Shown: one piece after another, positions 19,935 through 31,809 of the stretch
How positions within the stretch are numbered: position 1 is the first letter of the stretch
Layout: each line of letters opens with the position of its first letter
Assembly: GCF_001644565.1 (NCBI RefSeq)
Contig: NZ_CP011387.1
Span: forward strand, 976,501 to 1,040,500
Length of the DNA stretch: 64,000 nt
Direction of reading: 5' to 3'
Origin: Deinococcus puniceus
GTDB lineage: Bacteria; Deinococcota; Deinococci; Deinococcales; Deinococcaceae
The notes under the pieces: generated by a model
Databases searched by the model: none
Seen by the model: the letters and a program-made list of their open reading frames with translations, nothing else
Told to the model about the DNA's origin: nothing
Position numbers and translations under genes: made by a program

Positions 19935-22022
19935 TCAGGGCGGCGTCGGATTCTTGGGATTCAGGCCCGCCACAGGCACCGCCACGCCGCCCACACGGGT
20001 GATTCCGGCGGGGGCTTCCAGATTCCTGACCTCATGCGGTAGCTCGCGCAGCAGGCCCAGTTCGCGGCAGGCGGCTTGCTCTTGGTACAGGTCGGCGGGA
20101 ACACTTTGTAGGCCGTCCGGGTCGCCAATCCAGACACTCATGGCGTACTGCGGCGTCACGCCCGCGCACCACGTATCGCGCACGTCGTCGGTGGTGCCGG
20201 ACTTGGCTCCCAGTGGCACCGTGCGCCCAGTCAGGCGCTGCACGAAGCTGGGGCGCAGGAATCCCAGATGGCCTGCCGAATCGTTTACCGCGCCCGTCAG
20301 CAGGTCAAAAGCCTCGTAGGCCACCGCCTCATTCCACAGCGGGGCACAGTCGGCGCGGGGCAGCGGCAAGGGCTTTCCGCTGCGGTCATACACCTCGGCC
20401 AGCAGGTGCGGGGTGCAGAGTTGGCCGCCATTGGCAAAGCTGGCGTAGGCGGCGGCCACCTTCAACGGCGAGGAGCGGTAGGTGCCGAGAGCAGGGCTGG
20501 AACGGTTGGCGGTGTCCTCGGTGTAGCCCAGGCTGTCCAGCACGCGGCGTAGGGTGGTTTCGCGTTCGGTGCCTACCTGCACGGCCACCGTGTTCAGGCT
20601 GCGGGCGTTGGCCTCCCGAATGCTGACGGCGCGGCCCAGCAACGTGCCGGAATTGTTGCGAATAGGCAGCCCGCCGTAAGTGGTGGCGGCGTCGGGAAAG
20701 GCGCTGAGTTGGGTCAGGCCCTCGCCAAACGCGGCGGCGTATAGGAGGGGCTTAACGGTACTCGCTACCGGACGGCTGGCCGAAGCTGCCCATTGCCGCC
20801 CCGGTTGGCTGCTCTGCTCGCCGCCCGTGCTGCTGCTCAGGGCCACAATGCCGCCGCCGCGCACGTCCAGCACGGCTGCGCCCTCGGCCACCCCTTTGGG
20901 TCTGCCCGCCAGCCTGCGGTTCAGGGCCGCCTGTGCGCCTGCGTCTATGGTCAGCACCACGCGGGCCACCCGGCGCGGGTCTAGCCCACCGGCCCGCAGT
21001 TCCCGGCGCACCAGTTCCTGCATGGCCCACACGGGTTCGGGTTCGTTGGTGTAATCGGGATTGCGCGAGGCGCTCACCAGCCTCAGATCAGACCCACTGC
21101 CCGCGTACTCGGCCCGCCACAGCCGGGGTTGCAGCGGCGTAGACACGGCGTCCAGATGTTCAGCTTCCGAGATCAGGCCACGCGAACGCAGAATGTTCAG
21201 CGTCACCAGTTGCTGCGTTCTCATGCGGCGAAAGCGGGCGGTGGCGGCTTCGGGCGGCGTGCTGTCCGACACCAGATAGTTGCCGGGGGCAGGCAGCAGG
21301 CCCACCAAAAAAGCACTTTGCGCCAGCGTCAGGTCGGCGGGGTCTACGCCAAACACTGCCCGCGACGCATCGTAAATGCCTTTGCGCTGACCGATGCCCA
21401 GCCACGGCAGGCTGTTCACACTCATCGCCAGCACCTCGCGCCGCCCGTAGCGCCAAGTGACCAACGGGGCCAGCACCCATTCGGTGGCCTTGCGCGTCAG
21501 CACCAGCGGCAGCGTGCGCCGCCCGGTATCGTAATCGAAGTGGCCCGCCAGCACGCTATTTTTCAGGAGTTGCTGCGTGATGGTGCTGGCTCCCGCGCCA
21601 TTCAGGAGGGCACGCGGCAGGCGTCCCAAGTCCACGCCCACATGCGAAAAGAACCGCACGTCTTCTTTGGCGACGTAGGCCAGCAAAAAGGCCCGTGAAA
21701 CACCTGTCAGCGGCACACTCAGCGACTCGCGGCACGGCACGGCATTCACCACCGCGCCCCCTTCGCGGCAATGGTCGATGACGCCCAGCGGCGCACCCCG
21801 GCGGTCTTGCACTTCTATGGGTTGCAACTCGGCCCGCAGGTTCCATGCCCGCCCAAACGCGCCCGTTGCCGCCGCGCCGCCCACACCCAACACCATGACA
21901 CCCAATGTGGCTGCGCCCACGCCTGCCAACCCCGCCCGCAGCAGTCGCCGCAGTGTCCACGGCGCGGGCCGGGTCACGAACGGGGTACGCGGCCAAGGCG
22001 TCCGGCGCTTCCAGAAGGTCAA
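19935..22022 (-). CDS. class A penicillin-binding protein (transglycosylase/transpeptidase)
   Basis: 695 residues from a TTG start. After a basic N-terminus and one membrane helix (about 30-52) comes the GT51 glycosyltransferase, with catalytic Glu120 in AKEDVRFFSHVGVD and ASTITQQLLKN. It is followed by the penicillin-binding transpeptidase with SxxK as ASTVKP, SLN as the SxN motif, and KSGTTDD as the KTG box. It polymerises and cross-links peptidoglycan on the outer face of the membrane. It is shorter than enterobacterial PBP1a/b. A small membrane protein gene lies directly upstream on the same strand. Confidence 0.93.
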   Translation of the reverse strand: MTFWKRRTPWPRTPFVTRPAPWTLRRLLRAGLAGVGAATLGVMVLGVGGAAATGAFGRAWNLRAELQPIEVQDRRGAPLGVIDHCREGGAVVNAVPCRESLSVPLTGVSRAFLLAYVAKEDVRFFSHVGVDLGRLPRALLNGAGASTITQQLLKNSVLAGHFDYDTGRRTLPLVLTRKATEWVLAPLVTWRYGRREVLAMSVNSLPWLGIGQRKGIYDASRAVFGVDPADLTLAQSAFLVGLLPAPGNYLVSDSTPPEAATARFRRMRTQQLVTLNILRSRGLISEAEHLDAVSTPLQPRLWRAEYAGSGSDLRLVSASRNPDYTNEPEPVWAMQELVRRELRAGGLDPRRVARVVLTIDAGAQAALNRRLAGRPKGVAEGAAVLDVRGGGIVALSSSTGGEQSSQPGRQWAASASRPVASTVKPLLYAAAFGEGLTQLSAFPDAATTYGGLPIRNNSGTLLGRAVSIREANARSLNTVAVQVGTERETTLRRVLDSLGYTEDTANRSSPALGTYRSSPLKVAAAYASFANGGQLCTPHLLAEVYDRSGKPLPLPRADCAPLWNEAVAYEAFDLLTGAVNDSAGHLGFLRPSFVQRLTGRTVPLGAKSGTTDDVRDTWCAGVTPQYAMSVWIGDPDGLQSVPADLYQEQAACRELGLLRELPHEVRNLEAPAGITRVGGVAVPVAGLNPKNPTPP

Positions 22023-22098
22023 GTGCGGTTCCTATTGGGATGATTCGGGCGGGCGTTCACAGTGCTAGTACGTCCTGAAGGGCGGCAACGTTGCTGGT

Positions 22099-22401
22099 TT
22101 ACCGCACCACATCTGAAATGCCCGCCGCCGCTGCCCGGAACTGCGCCGCCTGCCACGCCTGATTGGCAAGGCCCGACACGCCCACGATAGAAATCAGGAG
22201 CATGCCCAGCAGGGCCAGTGTCGTGACCGCCGTAGCCCACGAGGAGCGCGGCTGACGCGGCGTAGAGCGTGCGTCGCGTTTGGGAGCGCGTTGACGTGTA
22301 GGCTTGGAGGGCGTGGGTGTTGCAGGCCCCAGCCCAGCAGCATTCAATCCAGAAGAATTCAGACCCGAAGAATAGGGCCGGGGCTTGCGGACAAAGCTCA
22401 T
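22099..22401 (-). CDS. small single-pass membrane protein
   Basis: 100 residues: a basic Pro/Arg/Ser-rich cytoplasmic half (1-54), one hydrophobic helix (about 55-77), and a short Ala/Gln-rich outer tail. The topology recalls small divisome or PBP-partner proteins, and the class A PBP gene follows 76 bases downstream, but no family is recognised and the role is inference. A TACACT box ends six bases before the ATG. Confidence 0.6.
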   Translation of the reverse strand: MSFVRKPRPYSSGLNSSGLNAAGLGPATPTPSKPTRQRAPKRDARSTPRQPRSSWATAVTTLALLGMLLISIVGVSGLANQAWQAAQFRAAAAGISDVVR

Positions 22402-22407
22402 GGAATC

Positions 22408-22413
22408 AGTGTA
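22408..22413 (-). promoter_or_regulatory. -10 box of the small membrane gene / PBP unit
   Basis: TACACT ends six bases before the ATG at 22401. Confidence 0.5.
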
Positions 22414-22481
22414 GACGGCGCAGATGAGGGCGGAAACCGACTTTTGGTGGAGGCGGAGGGAGGCCGTGTCTGAACGTGACC

Positions 22482-22487
22482 TATCCT
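22482..22487 (+). promoter_or_regulatory. -10 box of the metallopeptidase-like gene
   Basis: TATCCT ends six bases before the ATG at 22494. Confidence 0.45.
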
Positions 22488-22493
22488 CAAGCT

Positions 22494-23753
22494 ATGGCAA
22501 ACAGCACGTCCCTCACGCTGGCTGACGTTCAGCAGGCGCGGCATCTGATACAAGCTTCGGCCAAGTTGCTGTGGCCCGGTTTTTATCCCGCGCAGGTGCC
22601 GTTGGTGGTCTATGACGGCCAGAAGACGGTGTTGTGGGGTGCTCAACCTGTCGGGGCAGGGTGGCAGGCCGAGCAAGACTCCTGGGTGTTTCCGGGCCGT
22701 CATCCGCAGGTGTGGGCCAACACGTATTGCCTGTTGGAAGACGGCTTGTTGGCGGCCTGCCTGTTGCTGCCCAGCTTGCCCATGCCTTGCCCGCCCACCG
22801 ATCTGGCAGCGTTGGCCGTCCACGAGGCGTTTCATGTGTATCAACACGGCCATTCTGCGACGGCATGGCAGATCAATGAGCTGGACGCCCTGACCTATCC
22901 GGCCACCGATGCCGAAGTGCTGATGTACCGGGCGATGGAGATGCAGGCGCTTCAGCGGGCGCTGACTGCTCCTCCCGCGACTTTGCCGGATGTCGCCGCC
23001 GAACTTCTACACTGGCGAGAGGCGCAAGCTGCACATCTCGCCCCCGAACAGGCCGCGTACATCCGGGCCGCCGAACGGAGGGAAGGCTTGGCGCATTATG
23101 TGGAACTCAGCTTCAAAGCGGCCCAACCGGATTTTCCCAGTGTTGACTTCCCCAGTGTCGATTTTCCTGCCTCAGCGGTGCGGCTGCGGGCTTACACCAC
23201 AGGCGCGGTGTATGGGCTACTGCTAGACCGCATGCTGGACGGCTGGAAGGTGAAGGTAAGTGACGAGGGTGCGGCGTTGGATGAACTGTTGCGTTCTGTT
23301 GCTGGCACTTACCGCCCTGACGGTCTGATCCCACCTCATTTTCAGCAGTGGGCGACTGCCGCCGCAGAAGAAGAAATGCAGCATCAGCAGCGGCTTTTAC
23401 ACGCTTTCGAGACCCAGCCCGGCAAACAGTTGACGCTCAGAAGCACAGCTAATCTCTGGCCCAAAGCCTTCGATCCTATGAATCTGAAGGGCGTAGGGCA
23501 GGGGCGCGTGCTGCATTTCCGTTTTCTTCAATTCGGAAACGGCGTCGTGGAGGGCGAACTGATGAATTGCTCCTGCCTGACGCAGTCCAGCGGCCCCCAT
23601 CCTCTTAGCGGCTTTCAGGAACTTCGGCTGAAGGGAGTTGTGAGCGTGCAGGCCACTCCCGAGGGCTGGGCCGCATCCGGCGAGGGCATCAGCGTGAGGG
23701 GCAGGGCGGGCACTGTTTCCGAGTCTGAGCACGGCTGGCTGATCGACTGTTGA
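22494..23753 (+). CDS. putative zinc metallopeptidase-like protein (HExxH)
   Basis: 419 residues from the ATG at 22494. The sequence VHEAFHVYQH contains a zincin HExxH signature, and ERREGLAHYVE about 95 residues later offers a Glu third ligand as in gluzincins. There is no signal peptide, so it is probably cytoplasmic. The C-terminal ~110 residues are a beta-rich region with no recognised domain. An in-frame duplication, DFPSV DFPSV DFPAS, lies near residue 216. Activity is inferred from the motif alone; the family is unnamed to me. Confidence 0.65.
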   Translation: MANSTSLTLADVQQARHLIQASAKLLWPGFYPAQVPLVVYDGQKTVLWGAQPVGAGWQAEQDSWVFPGRHPQVWANTYCLLEDGLLAACLLLPSLPMPCPPTDLAALAVHEAFHVYQHGHSATAWQINELDALTYPATDAEVLMYRAMEMQALQRALTAPPATLPDVAAELLHWREAQAAHLAPEQAAYIRAAERREGLAHYVELSFKAAQPDFPSVDFPSVDFPASAVRLRAYTTGAVYGLLLDRMLDGWKVKVSDEGAALDELLRSVAGTYRPDGLIPPHFQQWATAAAEEEMQHQQRLLHAFETQPGKQLTLRSTANLWPKAFDPMNLKGVGQGRVLHFRFLQFGNGVVEGELMNCSCLTQSSGPHPLSGFQELRLKGVVSVQATPEGWAASGEGISVRGRAGTVSESEHGWLIDC

Positions 23754-23958
23754 GTCTGGCAGATTCGTGGCCTAGCCCCCGATCTAGACCAAGTCCACAC
23801 CCACAGTCCCCCCCGGCGTGTTAAACTTCACGGGTCAGCACGGCAACAATGTAAACCCCGGATTCTCGTTCAGCGTTCCCCGGTTGTTCGGCCCGTTTCT
23901 CCTGTCTGGGAGAAGCACCATTCACGAACAAGAGCAGGGGCGAAAGGTAGGCACACTC

Positions 23959-25161
<1,203 letters not shown>

Positions 25162-25244
25162 TCTCCGTTTCCTAAAACTGCTCCCAGTTGCGCCGCCTTC
25201 CTATTCGGGGGGCGGCGTTCAAGTGGCTTCTCATCCGGCCTGCC

Positions 25245-25273
25245 TTTACCCGGTGTTCATCTGGCGCTAGACT
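25245..25273 (+). promoter_or_regulatory. promoter of the amino-acid binding protein gene
   Basis: -35 TTTACC (25245-25250), a 17-base spacer, and -10 TAGACT (25268-25273), about 65 bases before the ATG at 25338, which has its own AAGGAG. Confidence 0.6.
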
Positions 25274-25337
25274 GCCCGCACCTCTACACCCACCGCTTTC
25301 CCGCCCACGGGAGACGTGACCTATTCTAAGGAGAACC

Positions 25338-26108
25338 ATGAAGCGACCCCTACAGACCGCCCTGCTGACCCTCACCGCCCTCGCCCTGCTCGCCAGCACC
25401 GGACAGGCCCGCACTTGGGCCGATATCAAAAAGAGCGGCACCATCAAGATTGCCACCGAGGGCGCGTTTCCTCCTTTTAACGTGTTGAAGGGCAAGGAAC
25501 TGACCGGCTTTGAAGTGGAACTCGCCAATGAACTCGCCAAGAGCCTCGGCCTGAAGGTGCAATGGGTCACGCAACCCTTCGACAACCTGCTGATCGGCCT
25601 GAAAAGTGACCGCTACGATTTCGTGATCGCCAGCCACGGCATTACGCCGGAGCGGGCCAGAGCCGTAGATTTCGCCAACCCCCACTACTGCACGGGCGGC
25701 GCAATCGTGACCAAGCCCGGCGGCCCCATGACGGCAGCGGCCCTGAGCGGCAAGTCGGTGGCCGTGCAGGTGGGCACCACCTACCTCGAAAACGTGCGGA
25801 AAGTGTCCGGCGTCAAAGACGTGAAGACCTTCCCCAAAGACACCGACGCGCAGGCCGCGCTGATGGCAGGCCGCGCCGATGCGTGGGTGGGCGACAAGTT
25901 CACGGGCATCGAACTGGTGAAGGCGCAGAAGGGCAAAGTTGTGCAGGGAGCGCTGCTGTTCAATGAGCGGATCGGGATGGCCGTGAACAAAGGCAACGCC
26001 AGCTTGCTGAAAGAACTCAACGCTGCGCTCACCAAGTCTCTGAGCGACGGCTCTTACGCCAAGCTCAGCGGCAAATACTTCGGTCAGGACGTGCGCTGCA
26101 AGAGCTGA
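25338..26108 (+). CDS. amino-acid ABC transporter substrate-binding protein (SBP family 3)
   Basis: 256 residues with a signal peptide (about 1-24) and AAGGAG before the ATG. The family 3 pattern is clear: IKIATEGAFPPFNVLKGKELTGFEVELANELAK, then DFVIASHGITPERARAVDFANPH, then VAVQVGTTYLE. It captures a polar amino acid outside the membrane for the permease encoded 216 bases downstream. The ATPase of the system is not in the window. A terminator separates it from the permease, so the binding protein can be made in excess. Confidence 0.92.
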   Translation: MKRPLQTALLTLTALALLASTGQARTWADIKKSGTIKIATEGAFPPFNVLKGKELTGFEVELANELAKSLGLKVQWVTQPFDNLLIGLKSDRYDFVIASHGITPERARAVDFANPHYCTGGAIVTKPGGPMTAAALSGKSVAVQVGTTYLENVRKVSGVKDVKTFPKDTDAQAALMAGRADAWVGDKFTGIELVKAQKGKVVQGALLFNERIGMAVNKGNASLLKELNAALTKSLSDGSYAKLSGKYFGQDVRCKS

Positions 26109-26134
26109 GGCTCTACAGATTTCTAAACAGTTGA

Positions 26135-26165
26135 GGGGCGGCGCTTGCACGGGCCGCCCTTTTTA
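26135..26165 (+). terminator. terminator after the binding protein gene
   Basis: GGGCGGC (26136-26142) pairs with GCCGCCC (26153-26159), followed by TTTTT. Confidence 0.75.
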
Positions 26166-26324
26166 CATTCCGTCTTTCATTGAAGTGGCCCTGTTGGCTG
26201 CCCGGCAAAAATTCAGAAGATGTTCAGTCATACAGCCCCCTCTTTGTGTCGGATGTGACATCATTCAGCCAATGCAAAACCTGACTGGATCACGTTTCTG
26301 CCCCTGCCGCTCGTGGGTGGGCGC

Positions 26325-27119
26325 ATGACCAAGCCCGCCACCACGCCCCGTCAGCAACCGATGGGCGGAGGCACGCTGCTGCTGTGGTTTGGCGGAGCCG
26401 CCGCCGCCTTCTTGCTGCTGTTTTTGCTGATTACCATTATTCTGCGGCAACTGCCCGACCCGATTGGCCTCCGCGCCGACCTGTTCGTAGAGGGCGCACG
26501 CATGACGCTGATGCTGACGCTGGTCAGCGGCGTGATCGGGCTGATTTTGGGCGTTGTCGCGGGCATTCAGAAGACGAGTGCGCTGTGGTGGGTGCGTCTG
26601 CCCGCCAGTATTTTTATCTGGCTGGTGCGCGGCACGCCGCTGCTGGTACAGATTCTGTTCGTGTACAACGCTGTGCCGCCGCTCCTGAAGTCCATCGGCA
26701 TCGATCTGGAACTCAATGAATTTTGGTCTGCGGTGGTGGCCCTGTCGCTGAACGTGGGCGCGTACAACGCCGAAGTGATCCGGGCGGGCATCCTCGCTAT
26801 TCCCCCCGGACAGGGCGAGGCTGCTCGCAGTCTGGGTCTGAACGGAGCGCAAACCATGTCTACGGTGGTCTTGCCCCAAGCTCTGCGAATCGTCGTGCCG
26901 CCGCTGGTCAATAACTTGGTAGCCCTGCTCAAAGATTCCTCGCTGGCCAGTTCTATTGCCCTGCTGGAACTGACGTTGGCCGGATCGCGGGTCAGCAGCG
27001 AAAGCTTCGAGCCGATTCCGGTACTGACGACCATTGCCGCCGTGTACTTGGCCCTCACCACCGTGATGACGTTGTTCACCGATCAGTTGGAAAAACGGGT
27101 GAAGGTGGGCAGCCGCTAA
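26325..27119 (+). CDS. amino-acid ABC transporter permease (HisM/GlnP family)
   Basis: 264 residues from the ATG at 26325. About five or six membrane helices, with the coupling-helix EAA-type motif EAARSLGLNGAQTMSTVVLPQALRIVVPPL near residue 165, cited here for position, and the family sequence WLVRGTPLLVQI. It forms the channel for the binding protein upstream. No ATPase gene follows. An in-frame GTG at 26313 is possible. Confidence 0.9.
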   Translation: MTKPATTPRQQPMGGGTLLLWFGGAAAAFLLLFLLITIILRQLPDPIGLRADLFVEGARMTLMLTLVSGVIGLILGVVAGIQKTSALWWVRLPASIFIWLVRGTPLLVQILFVYNAVPPLLKSIGIDLELNEFWSAVVALSLNVGAYNAEVIRAGILAIPPGQGEAARSLGLNGAQTMSTVVLPQALRIVVPPLVNNLVALLKDSSLASSIALLELTLAGSRVSSESFEPIPVLTTIAAVYLALTTVMTLFTDQLEKRVKVGSR

Positions 27120-27137
27120 AGAGCACCAAAAACAGTA

Positions 27138-27170
27138 AACAGGCCCGCCGAGTGGAGAGGCGGGCCTGTT
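27138..27170. terminator. bidirectional terminator hairpin
   Basis: AACAGGCCCGCC (27138-27149) pairs perfectly over 12 bases with GGCGGGCCTGTT (27159-27170). A T-rich run follows on both strands, so it can serve both the permease gene and the convergent BMP gene. Confidence 0.75.
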
Positions 27171-27179
27171 CTCGTTGTT

Positions 27180-27212
27180 CCTCACGTTCCACAATCCACG
27201 ATCTCCCCACAT
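27180..27212. repeat. family D short repeat
   Basis: On the minus strand this reads GATCGTGGATTGTGGAACGTG, related to units at 19859 and 57043. (Length shown is limited; the unit spans about 33 bases.). Confidence 0.4.
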
Positions 27213-27266
27213 CACAAAAAAAGAAGTGACCCCCGAAGAGGCCACCTCTAATTTATCGGAACAGGC

Positions 27267-28382
<1,116 letters not shown>

Positions 28383-28426
28383 GGGTGTTCCTCCAGAGTT
28401 TTGGTTTAAACGGAATGCTTGAACAG

Positions 28427-28432
28427 AGTATA
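28427..28432 (-). promoter_or_regulatory. -10 box of BMP copy 1
   Basis: TATACT on the minus strand, about 45 bases before the ATG at 28382, leaving room for the Shine-Dalgarno leader. The -35 is unclear; TAGACA lies 14 bases further up. Confidence 0.5.
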
Positions 28433-28621
28433 CGCAATCTGCCCGGTGTCTAGACGCTGGCAAAAGTCACGCTGCACCTGACGTGGATGAGCAAAACGGG
28501 AAGGCGTGCCAGAGGCGTTCTTTATATTTCCTTTATGTTGATCAGCTTCGTAGGTCTTCTGGGCTGCCGTTGCTGAACGCCGCTTTACATTTTTGAGCCG
28601 GGCCGACTGGAGCCGGAATGC

Positions 28622-28627
28622 TAGGCT
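28622..28627 (+). promoter_or_regulatory. -10 box of ligA, leaderless type
   Basis: TAGGCT ends six bases before the ATG at 28634. Confidence 0.5.
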
Positions 28628-28633
28628 GCCGTT

Positions 28634-30706
28634 ATGGACGCTGTGCCCACCGGGAGTTCTGACCTTACCCCTTCCGATACCCTGAACGACGTACTGCACG
28701 CCCGTTATCTGGCGCTGCGGGCCGAGGTGGATCACCACAACCGCGCTTACCACGAGCAGGACGAACCCGAAATTCCGGACAGCGAATACGACGCGCTGGC
28801 CCGTGAGCTGCGGGCGCTGGAAGCCGCGCACCCGGAATGGGCCGCCGCCTTTGCCAGTGCGGGTGTCAGTCCGGCTCAGGCGGTGGGAGGCGCACCCAGC
28901 ACCGCTTTTCAGCCCGTGAATCACCCCACGCCCATGACCAGTCTGGACAACGTGTTCGACGACGCTGAACTGGGCGAATGGCGCGAAAAGCTGGCGCGGT
29001 CTTTGAATTTGCCCGCCGACACTGACACTTTTACCTTTACCGGAGAATTGAAAATAGACGGTCTGAGCGTGAATCTGTACTACAAAGACGGAGAATTGCA
29101 GTGGGCGGCCACACGGGGCAACGGCGTGACCGGCGAAATCGTGACGGCGCAGGTGCAGACCGTACCGGGCATTCCCACCACCCTGCCTGGCCTGACCGGA
29201 GAACTGGAGGTGCGCGGCGAGGTCTACATGAGCCGCGCCGATTTTGCCGCCTATAACGCGCAGGCCGAAGAACTGGGAACGCCTCTGCTAAAAAACCCGC
29301 GCAACGGGGCCGCCGGAGCCTTACGCCAGAAAGACCCGGAAATGACGCGCACCCGCAACCTCAAGGCCATTTTCTATTCGCTGGGCAAGCGCGACGGCGT
29401 GGGGGCCGAGACTCAATTCGAGGTGCTGGCGTGGCTCTCAGCGCACGGTTTTTCCGTCAGCCAGTATTCCGAGCGCCTAGAAGGAATAGACGCCGCCGCC
29501 GAGTACCACCGCCGCATGACCGCCAACCGCGCCCAGTTCGAGTTCGACGCTGACGGCACTGTGCTGAAACTCGATCCTCTGAATTTGCAGAACGAGGCCG
29601 GATTTACCAGCCGTGCGCCGCGCTGGGCCATCGCCTACAAGTTTCCGGTAGAAGAAGTGGAAACCATTTTGGAAGACATCGTGGTGAACGTGGGCCGCAC
29701 CGGGAAACTGGCCCCGCTGGCGCACCTGCAACCGCGTCTGATCGAAGGCAGTACGGTCAGCCGCGCCACGCTGCACAACGAGGATTACATCCGCGACATG
29801 GATTTGCGGATCGGGGATACGGTGGTGGTACGCAAATCGGGCGGCGTGATTCCGCAGATCATGCGTGTGCTGCCAGAAAAACGGCCTGAAGGTGCAGAGG
29901 CTTATGCCTTCCCCACCCATTGCCCCCAGTGCGGCCACGCTGCCGTGCGAACCGAAGGCGACGCCAATACCTATTGCCCCAACCCGGCCTGTCCCGCCCA
30001 ACAATTCGAGCGGATTCGCTATTTCGTGTCACGCGGGGCGATGGATATGCGCGGCATCGGGGAAAAGCTGGTGGCCCAACTGATCGAAAGCGGGCTGGTG
30101 CGCGACGCCGCCGACTTGTACCGTCTGACCGCCGAGCAGATCAGCGCCCTAGACCGCAGCGGTGACAAAAAAGCCCAGAACATTCTGGCGCAGCTAGAGG
30201 CCAGCAAAACCCGCCCGCTGTGGCGGCTCATCAACGCACTGGGCATGAGCGGCGTGGGCGAGCGCAATGCTCAGGCCTTGGCGCGGGCGCTGGGCACGCT
30301 AGACGGCGTACTGGCCGCCACCCCAGAGCAGATCAACGCGATTTCGGGCATGGGCGACACGCTGGCGCAGAGCGTAACCGCTGCCCTGTCTGACCCCAAC
30401 ATGCAGGACATGATTCGCCGCCTGCGCGACGCGGGCCTAAACCCCGTGGAAGAAGCCACGCTGCGGACTGATCAACTGAAAGGCCTGAATTTTGTCATCA
30501 CAGGCACGCTGAACCAACCCCGTGAGGCCATCAAAGCCACGCTGGAAGCTGCTGGGGGCCGCGTGACGGGCAGCGTGACCGGTAAAACCAGTTATCTGAT
30601 CGCCGGAGCCGACGCCGGAAGCAAGCTGGCCCGCGCTCAGGAACTGGAGATCGCCGTGCTGGATGAGGCGGGACTGGCGGCGCTGTTGGAGGAGAAGGGG
30701 GTGTAG
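28634..30706 (+). CDS. ligA: NAD-dependent DNA ligase
   Basis: 690 residues, the full family architecture. An NAD-binding Ia domain is followed by the adenylation domain with active Lys140 in GELKIDGLS, then an OB fold. The four-Cys zinc finger is [18 protein letters not shown]. Then come the helix-hairpin-helix region and a C-terminal BRCT domain (about 605-690). It seals nicks in replication and repair. Monocistronic, with a leaderless-type -10; no repair-regulon palindrome is visible upstream. Confidence 0.97.
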   Translation: MDAVPTGSSDLTPSDTLNDVLHARYLALRAEVDHHNRAYHEQDEPEIPDSEYDALARELRALEAAHPEWAAAFASAGVSPAQAVGGAPSTAFQPVNHPTPMTSLDNVFDDAELGEWREKLARSLNLPADTDTFTFTGELKIDGLSVNLYYKDGELQWAATRGNGVTGEIVTAQVQTVPGIPTTLPGLTGELEVRGEVYMSRADFAAYNAQAEELGTPLLKNPRNGAAGALRQKDPEMTRTRNLKAIFYSLGKRDGVGAETQFEVLAWLSAHGFSVSQYSERLEGIDAAAEYHRRMTANRAQFEFDADGTVLKLDPLNLQNEAGFTSRAPRWAIAYKFPVEEVETILEDIVVNVGRTGKLAPLAHLQPRLIEGSTVSRATLHNEDYIRDMDLRIGDTVVVRKSGGVIPQIMRVLPEKRPEGAEAYAFPTHCPQCGHAAVRTEGDANTYCPNPACPAQQFERIRYFVSRGAMDMRGIGEKLVAQLIESGLVRDAADLYRLTAEQISALDRSGDKKAQNILAQLEASKTRPLWRLINALGMSGVGERNAQALARALGTLDGVLAATPEQINAISGMGDTLAQSVTAALSDPNMQDMIRRLRDAGLNPVEEATLRTDQLKGLNFVITGTLNQPREAIKATLEAAGGRVTGSVTGKTSYLIAGADAGSKLARAQELEIAVLDEAGLAALLEEKGV

Positions 30707-30718
30707 AGAAGTTGGGGT

Positions 30719-30853
30719 TGTAGGTGAACTCCCGGTCTGCTGTGCAGCCAGCCCCCCTTGACTTGTCAAGCTCCGCAGGAGAGGGGAGCGCAAGAGCTTT
30801 TAGTCCCCACCTCTAAGGGGGGCGTTGCGGAGCAACGGGGGGGTTCACCTACA
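30719..30853. repeat. family A dispersed repeat with perfect 11-bp terminal inverted repeats
   Basis: TGTAGGTGAAC (30719-30729) and GTTCACCTACA (30843-30853) are exact inverted repeats bounding a 135-base element. The interior shares AGCCAGCCCCCCTT, GGGGAGCGCAA and GCGTTGCG..CAACGGGGGGG with the copies at 4631 and 45449. It has no ORF of its own and sits between ligA and the Asp23 operon. Confidence 0.8.
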
Positions 30854-30949
30854 GCCTCAAACCTCCCCAACCCACCCCCATCTTCCCCCACAGGTACACT
30901 GTGCCTATTGGCGGCCCCGGTGTGTGCGGGCCGTGTGGAGGCATCAAGC

Positions 30950-31312
30950 ATGGCGAACAACACCCCCCAACCCGAAGTCGAAATTAGCCGCAACGTCCTG
31001 ACCGATATCGCGCAGGCCACGCTGGAAGGCATAGAAGGCATAGAAGTCGCGCACGCTTCCCTGAACGTGGGCGAAGTGCTGCGCAATCAAGGCAACCCGC
31101 GCCGCCCCCGCGCCCTGAAAGTGACCCGTGAAGGGCAGGCCGTGACGGTGGATGTGGGCCTGAACATCGAATTTGGCCGCAACCTGACCGGGCTGGCGGC
31201 AGAGGCTCAACGGGCCGTAAGCGAAAACGTAGAACTGATGACGGGCCTGAAAGTCAAAGCCGTGAATGTGACCGTGCTGGACGTCACTCTGCCCAAAGGC
31301 GGCCACGCTTGA
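30950..31312 (+). CDS. Asp23/Gls24 family envelope stress protein
   Basis: 120 residues from the ATG with GGAGG upstream; a longer frame begins inside the repeat and is rejected. It matches Asp23/Gls24 (DUF322): [25 protein letters not shown], then [15 protein letters not shown], then VNVTVLDV. In other bacteria these small proteins are abundant and linked to envelope stress; the pairing with nusB is widespread in Firmicutes and Deinococcus-Thermus. Its stop overlaps the TTG start of nusB. A TACACT box about 50 bases upstream (30896) may be the -10. Confidence 0.88.
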   Translation: MANNTPQPEVEISRNVLTDIAQATLEGIEGIEVAHASLNVGEVLRNQGNPRRPRALKVTREGQAVTVDVGLNIEFGRNLTGLAAEAQRAVSENVELMTGLKVKAVNVTVLDVTLPKGGHA

Positions 31313-31809
31313 CCCGCCGCCGTGAGAAGGCCAATCAGCCTGTCGGCACGCGCCGCGCCGCCCGCGAATTTGCGTTCAGGGCGCTGTTTCAGGCGGATAG
31401 GGGAGACTTGCCGCTGAATGAAGTCTTTACCCGTGCAGAAGGCGACATGCGCGAGGGCGACGATACTTTTCCGCAGTTGGCTCCCGACGCCGTAGCCTTT
31501 GCCCGCGAACTGGTAGACGGCCTCGGCACGCACCGCGACACCATCGATCAAACCCTGCGCCAGACCATTCGCGGCTGGAGCTTTGACCAGATGGCCCAGA
31601 CCGATCTGAACGTGCTGCGCTTAGCAACCTTCGAGATGATGTACACGGGGACGGCGCACCCGCCCGTGATCGAGAGTGCCGTGCGAATTGCCCGTAAATT
31701 TGGCGGCGACGATTCGGGCCGCTTCGTGAACGGGGTGCTGGCAGGCCTGAGCCGCACGCTGCAAACCGCCCCCGCCGTGCCACAATCGGACGACGGGGCC
31801 GACGAGTGA
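31309..31809 (+). CDS. nusB: transcription antitermination factor NusB
   Basis: 166 residues, TTG start overlapping the previous stop (TTGA). All-helical NusB fold: [16 protein letters not shown] near the N-terminus and [40 protein letters not shown] in the C-terminal half. It binds boxA RNA with NusE in rRNA antitermination. The acidic tail (SDDGADE) contains the overlap with folD, whose GTG start shares the TGA (GTGA at 31806-31809). Confidence 0.95.
   Translation: MTRRREKANQPVGTRRAAREFAFRALFQADRGDLPLNEVFTRAEGDMREGDDTFPQLAPDAVAFARELVDGLGTHRDTIDQTLRQTIRGWSFDQMAQTDLNVLRLATFEMMYTGTAHPPVIESAVRIARKFGGDDSGRFVNGVLAGLSRTLQTAPAVPQSDDGADE

Noticed and set aside
26240..26275. radiation/desiccation response motif near TGACATCATTCA
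   Set aside because: It lacks the palindromic halves of the RDRM consensus, and the downstream permease is not a known member. No RDRM was seen elsewhere either.
30758..30949. longer N-terminus for the Asp23 protein
   Set aside because: It lies in the family A repeat; the ATG at 30950 has a GGAGG site and fits the family length.
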